The translations under genes were made by a program, and so were the position numbers. Shown here one piece after another: positions 30,338 to 33,489 of a DNA stretch of 33,489 nt. The notes beneath the pieces were generated by a model. That model was not told the DNA's origin and did no database searches. It was given only the letters and a program-made list of their open reading frames with translations. Each line of letters starts with the position of its first letter. Position 1 is the first letter of the stretch. This DNA comes from JBCBDX01 sp039815825 (GTDB taxonomy: Bacteria; Pseudomonadota; Alphaproteobacteria; Rhizobiales; Rhizobiaceae): the NCBI GenBank assembly GCA_039815825.1, contig JBCBYO010000034.1:1-33489 (forward strand). Direction: 5' to 3'.

Positions 30338-31450
30338 TTAATTCAAAACGAGATCGTCGCGGTGGATCGCGGCTGTGCGGGGCGCATAGCCGAGAATTTG
30401 TTCCACGTCGTCAGACCGCCGGCCAGCGATACGCGTCAACTCCTCTACATCGTAGGCGACAAGCCCGCGACCGATCTCCTCATCCGTTCCCTCAAGTATC
30501 AACGCAACTGTATCCCCGCGCGAAAATTGTCCGGAAAGATCTTTGATACCGGCCGGTAGCAGGGACTTGCCTGCGCGCAGCGCTCCTTGTGCGCCCGCGT
30601 CAATAACCACCTTGCCTTGTGGCTCCAATTGCCCGGCAATCCAACTTTTCCAGGCAGAGACCGGATTGGGCACCGCTTTGAAAAAGGTGTGTTTGGTGGC
30701 GTCGGTATCAAGTGCACTTAATGGACTGTCGATGCGTCCATCAGCGATAATCATGGCTGTGCCAGCTCGCGTTGCGATTTTGGCGGCATCGATTTTGGTA
30801 CGCATTCCACCGCGTGAAAGGTTGGAAGCGGCGCTGCCAGCCATGGCTTCTATGTCGTTGGTAATTGTCTCGACGATGGGAATGTGGCGCGCATTTTTGT
30901 CGCGAGAAGGCGGAGCGGAATATAAGCCATCGACATCGGACAGAAGGACCAGCAAATCCGCGCCAACCATGGTCGCGACGCGCGCGGCAAGCCTATCATT
31001 GTCACCATAACGAATTTCGGTTGTTGCAACCGTGTCATTTTCGTTGATCACCGGCACGGCGCCCAGTTTGAGCAGTGCATTGATCGTTGCGCGTGCGTTG
31101 AGGAAGCGCCGGCGTGTTTCGGTGTCCTCTAATGTCAGCAGGATTTGCCCCGTCGTGATGCCGTAATGGTCCAGGGCGCGGTTCCAATGGTGCGCAAGGG
31201 CAATCTGTCCGGCTGCTGCGGCCGCCTGGCTTTCTTCCAGTTTGAGCCGGTCCGATGAAAGGCTCAGCACTGTCCGGCCCATCGCAATGGCTCCCGATGA
31301 TACCACGAGCACTTCTGCGCCACCGGCGTGTAGCTCACTGATATCGGCGCTTAGCTTTTGCAACCAGCTTGTGCGAAGCCCTGATTGGGCATCAACGAGC
31401 AGTGCCGAACCAATCTTGATCACAATACGTTTGTAAGCGCCTTTAAGCAT
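30338..31450 (-). CDS. proB: Glutamate 5-kinase
   Basis: ProB phosphorylates glutamate in the first and usually proline-inhibited step of proline synthesis. The 370-residue protein has the kinase domain (RIVIKIGSALLVD, VLVVSSGAIAMG, VINENDTVATTEIRYGDND, LLSDVDGLY, GGMRTKIDAAKIA) and a C-terminal PUA domain from about residue 275 (GKVVIDAGAQGAL ... FSRGDTVALI). ATG 31450 shares a base with the obgE stop, with GGAG 7 bases upstream, so the two are translationally coupled. A longer open frame runs upstream inside obgE and is not used. Confidence 0.96.
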   Translation of the reverse strand: MLKGAYKRIVIKIGSALLVDAQSGLRTSWLQKLSADISELHAGGAEVLVVSSGAIAMGRTVLSLSSDRLKLEESQAAAAAGQIALAHHWNRALDHYGITTGQILLTLEDTETRRRFLNARATINALLKLGAVPVINENDTVATTEIRYGDNDRLAARVATMVGADLLVLLSDVDGLYSAPPSRDKNARHIPIVETITNDIEAMAGSAASNLSRGGMRTKIDAAKIATRAGTAMIIADGRIDSPLSALDTDATKHTFFKAVPNPVSAWKSWIAGQLEPQGKVVIDAGAQGALRAGKSLLPAGIKDLSGQFSRGDTVALILEGTDEEIGRGLVAYDVEELTRIAGRRSDDVEQILGYAPRTAAIHRDDLVLN

Positions 31451-32484
31451 CAAGGTCTCCAAGGCCCGTCGTCCTTTGGCGCCACCTTGGGTGCCCGTGC
31501 AACTTCGACGAACTTCATAATGCCTCGCAACGCATCCTCCACCCCTTTGCGGGTCGCAGCCGAAACAAGCATCACATCTTTGCCCGCCGCTTCGGTAAGG
31601 GCCTTTTGCTTTGCGATCTTCTCGTCTTCGGTCAGGATATCGATCTGCGACAGGGCGACGATCTCTTCCTTGTCGGCCAAGCCATTTCCATAGGCTTCGA
31701 TTTCGTGGCGTACAGTCTTGTAGGCGGCGGCGACGTCTTCTTCTTGTGCAGAAACAAGATGCAACAACACCCGGCACCGCTCCACATGGCCAAGAAAGCG
31801 GTCGCCGATGCCGACACCCTCATGTGCGCCTTCTATCAGACCTGGAATGTCTGCCAGAACAAACTCGCGGGCATCGATGCGAACAACGCCGAGATTAGGG
31901 TGCAGGGTTGTGAAGGGATAGTCGGCGATCTTCGGCTTTGCCGCTGTTACGGAGGCCAAGAAGGTCGATTTGCCCGCATTGGGCAGGCCCACAAGACCGG
32001 CATCGGCGATGAGCTTGAGCTGAAGCCATATCCAGCGTTCCTTGCCTTCGAGGCCGGGATTCGCATGGCGCGGCGCCTGATTGGTTGCCGTTTTGAAATG
32101 GGCATTGCCAAAACCGCCATTGCCGCCCTTGGCTAAAAGGTGCCGATCGCCGATCTTCACCAGATCACAGATGAGGGTCTCTTTGTCTTCTTCAAAAACT
32201 TGCGTGCCGGCTGGTACTTTTAGTGTAATGGCTTCAGCGCTTTTGCCCGTTCGGTCACGGCCCATGCCATGTCCGCCGGTTTTGGCTTTAAAGTGCTGGC
32301 GATAGCGATAGTCGATTAGCGTGTTGAGCCCTTGGACTGCTTCCACCCAAACGTCGCCGCCACGCCCTCCATCACCGCCGTCCGGTCCGCCGAACTCGAT
32401 GTATTTTTCGCGGTGAAACGAGACCGCCCCTGCACCCCCGTCGCCGGAGCGGATAAAGACTTTGGCTTGGTCGAGAAACTTCAT
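31450..32484 (-). CDS. obgE: Obg family GTPase
   Basis: ObgE is an essential GTPase that binds the 50S subunit and links ribosome assembly to stress and the cell cycle. The 344-residue protein has the glycine-rich Obg domain (residues 1-158: SGDGGAGAVSFHREK, GGDGGRGGDVW), then the G domain with G1 GLPNAGKST near 167, the Obg signature DYPFTTLHPNLG, G3 DIPGLIEGA, and G5 near VSAAT. The G4 motif reads SQID where NKxD is usual, so guanine binding rests on a variant motif. There is no long C-terminal domain. It is the first gene of the minus-strand block, with proB coupled after it. Confidence 0.97.
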   Translation of the reverse strand: MKFLDQAKVFIRSGDGGAGAVSFHREKYIEFGGPDGGDGGRGGDVWVEAVQGLNTLIDYRYRQHFKAKTGGHGMGRDRTGKSAEAITLKVPAGTQVFEEDKETLICDLVKIGDRHLLAKGGNGGFGNAHFKTATNQAPRHANPGLEGKERWIWLQLKLIADAGLVGLPNAGKSTFLASVTAAKPKIADYPFTTLHPNLGVVRIDAREFVLADIPGLIEGAHEGVGIGDRFLGHVERCRVLLHLVSAQEEDVAAAYKTVRHEIEAYGNGLADKEEIVALSQIDILTEDEKIAKQKALTEAAGKDVMLVSAATRKGVEDALRGIMKFVEVARAPKVAPKDDGPWRP

Positions 32485-32590
32485 GTGCCTGTCATTTGTC
32501 GAGATTAGGCATTAGTGCCCTGAACCGCGCGTTCCTATCCAATAAAACGTGCCAATGCGATAGTTGATTTTTGAAAGCGAGTTCATTCCC

Positions 32591-33403
32591 ATGCGCGTTG
32601 TAACCTACAATATCCAATACGGTATCGGACTGGACGGTAAATATGACATAGCGCGCATCTGCGACGCAGTTGCCGATGCTGACATCATTTGCCTGCAAGA
32701 AGTGACCTGTGGATTTATCCGCAATGGCGGCGCAGACATGCCCAAAGAGATCGAAGCGCGATTACCCAACTTGTTCTCCAGTTTTCACCCTGCAACCGAC
32801 ATTGACATGATGAGTGGTCTTGTAGAAGGCCGGGCGGTGAACCGTCGTTTTCAGTTCGGCAATATGGTCCTATCCCGGTGGCCCATCACAGCGGTCAGAG
32901 GCCATTTGCTGCCGCGTACGGCGCGTCAAGATGTGCTAAACTTGCAGCGCGGTGCCTTGGAAGCGTTGATCTCAACGCCAGACGGGCCAATCAGAGTATA
33001 CAGCATTCACCTCGATCATATTTCACCTACTGAGCGTCTTTCCCAGGTCAAAGCCATTCGCGCAATTGCCGACGGTTACGCCCAAACTGGCGGAGCGATA
33101 ACAGGTGCAAAGGAATTTGGTTTACCGCCATCAGATGGTGACGCTGGCTATTTGCTCTTGGGTGACTTTAATTTTGAGCCGTCTTCAGACGAGTATCAAC
33201 AGATCACCGCCGATGGCGTCTCGGATGTGTGTGCCGATGCACCCGGTTGGACGTGGGTTGAGCCTGAAGATCGGTCCAAAACCAAGCGTTTAGATCACAT
33301 TTTTGCCGGCGGCTCGCTTGCACCAAAATGTTCATCGCCGCGCATCGACCAAGAAGCCATCGGCTCTGACCACATGCCACTTTGGATTTCTGTCAACGCT
33401 TGA
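32591..33403 (+). CDS. Endonuclease/exonuclease/phosphatase family protein
   Basis: The 270-residue protein has the EEP-fold marks in order: MRVVTYNIQYG at the N-terminus, CLQEV with the metal-binding Glu near residue 40, VYSIHLDH in the middle, LLLGDFNFEP with the catalytic Asp-Asn near 205, KRLDHIFAG near 240 and GSDHMPLW with the final Asp-His. This superfamily cuts nucleic acid or phosphoester substrates; the sequence does not say which. ATG 32591 is chosen because it gives the usual MRxVTYNIxYG start; the frame opens at a TTG 27 bases earlier. No signal peptide is seen. It is divergent from obgE and overlaps the convergent gene at 33393 by 11 bp. Confidence 0.87.
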   Translation: MRVVTYNIQYGIGLDGKYDIARICDAVADADIICLQEVTCGFIRNGGADMPKEIEARLPNLFSSFHPATDIDMMSGLVEGRAVNRRFQFGNMVLSRWPITAVRGHLLPRTARQDVLNLQRGALEALISTPDGPIRVYSIHLDHISPTERLSQVKAIRAIADGYAQTGGAITGAKEFGLPPSDGDAGYLLLGDFNFEPSSDEYQQITADGVSDVCADAPGWTWVEPEDRSKTKRLDHIFAGGSLAPKCSSPRIDQEAIGSDHMPLWISVNA

Positions 33404-33489
33404 AGTCGACGCGGACAGTTGCGACCTGCAATGGCCCTTTGAATACTTTGGCGGTGTTGATCAGCGTTTTGCCATCGTCAGAAAGTGTG
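33393..33489 (-). CDS. C-terminal end of an unidentified gene (partial)
   Basis: On the minus strand the frame is open from the window edge to a TGA at 33395-33393, giving 31 residues that include SDDGKTLINTAKV, GPLQVATVRV and a final DFKR. The composition is protein-like and continues beyond the window. A repeated short beta-strand pattern is visible, but no family can be named from so little. It overlaps the end of the EEP-family gene by 11 bp, tail to tail. Confidence 0.6.
   Translation of the reverse strand, partial: TLSDDGKTLINTAKVFKGPLQVATVRVDFKR

Noticed and set aside
31451..31777. An N-terminal extension of proB by 109 residues
   Set aside because: The extension runs inside obgE, is rich in Arg and Cys and unlike any kinase; the true start is ATG 31450, coupled to the obgE stop.
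1..33489. CRISPR array, tRNA, rRNA, insertion sequence or phage genes
   Set aside because: No regularly spaced direct repeats, cloverleaf with CCA-type end, rRNA segment, transposase or integrase pattern was seen on either strand by eye.

Overview
The window reads as chromosomal core genome of an alphaproteobacterium, most likely a member of the Hyphomicrobiales (Rhizobiales). The grounds are family-level: an F-type ATPase operon in the order atpH-atpA-atpG-atpD-atpC, an sdhCDAB operon, and a long minus-strand block obgE-proB-proA-nadD-rsfS-rlmH-envC-like-ctpA-divergent polysaccharide deacetylase-rppH, an order I associate with that group. The genus cannot be told from the sequence alone. I saw no rRNA, tRNA, insertion sequence, prophage or CRISPR array.

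Layout. 1-876: the possible tail of an upstream gene, a 70-residue secreted peptide gene, and about 490 bp of hairpin-rich non-coding DNA that may encode a terminated small RNA. 877-4597: a Tat/lipoprotein L,D-transpeptidase (minus), leuC (plus), an AEC-family carrier (minus) and a MliC-like lipoprotein (plus). 4807-8257: sdhCDAB with a terminator overlapping the sdhB stop. 8270-11440: a CX5R phosphatase (minus), an exported MsrA, a PlsC-like acyltransferase and a membrane-anchored TerB-like protein. 11425-16585: a transaldolase-family aldolase (minus), priA translationally coupled to a P-loop ATPase, a DUF2061 protein (minus), an XRE regulator and a small membrane protein. 16769-21878: the F1 ATPase genes, with an unrecognised 66-residue membrane protein between atpD and atpC. 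21957-32484: the minus-strand block from obgE to rppH, interrupted between proB and proA by a small secreted protein. 32591-33489: an endonuclease/exonuclease/phosphatase-family gene and the 3' end of an unidentified minus-strand gene.

Together the genes cover respiration (succinate dehydrogenase and ATP synthase), leucine, proline and NAD synthesis, ribosome and RNA maturation (ObgE, RsfS, RlmH, RppH), replication restart (PriA), and envelope maintenance (EnvC-like factor, CtpA, L,D-transpeptidase, lysozyme-inhibitor lipoprotein). Most of the window is ordinary housekeeping sequence. The parts least explained by known families are the CCUCCC-loop hairpins around the small secreted peptide at 69-547, the extra membrane gene inside the ATP synthase operon, and the secreted protein splitting proB from proA.
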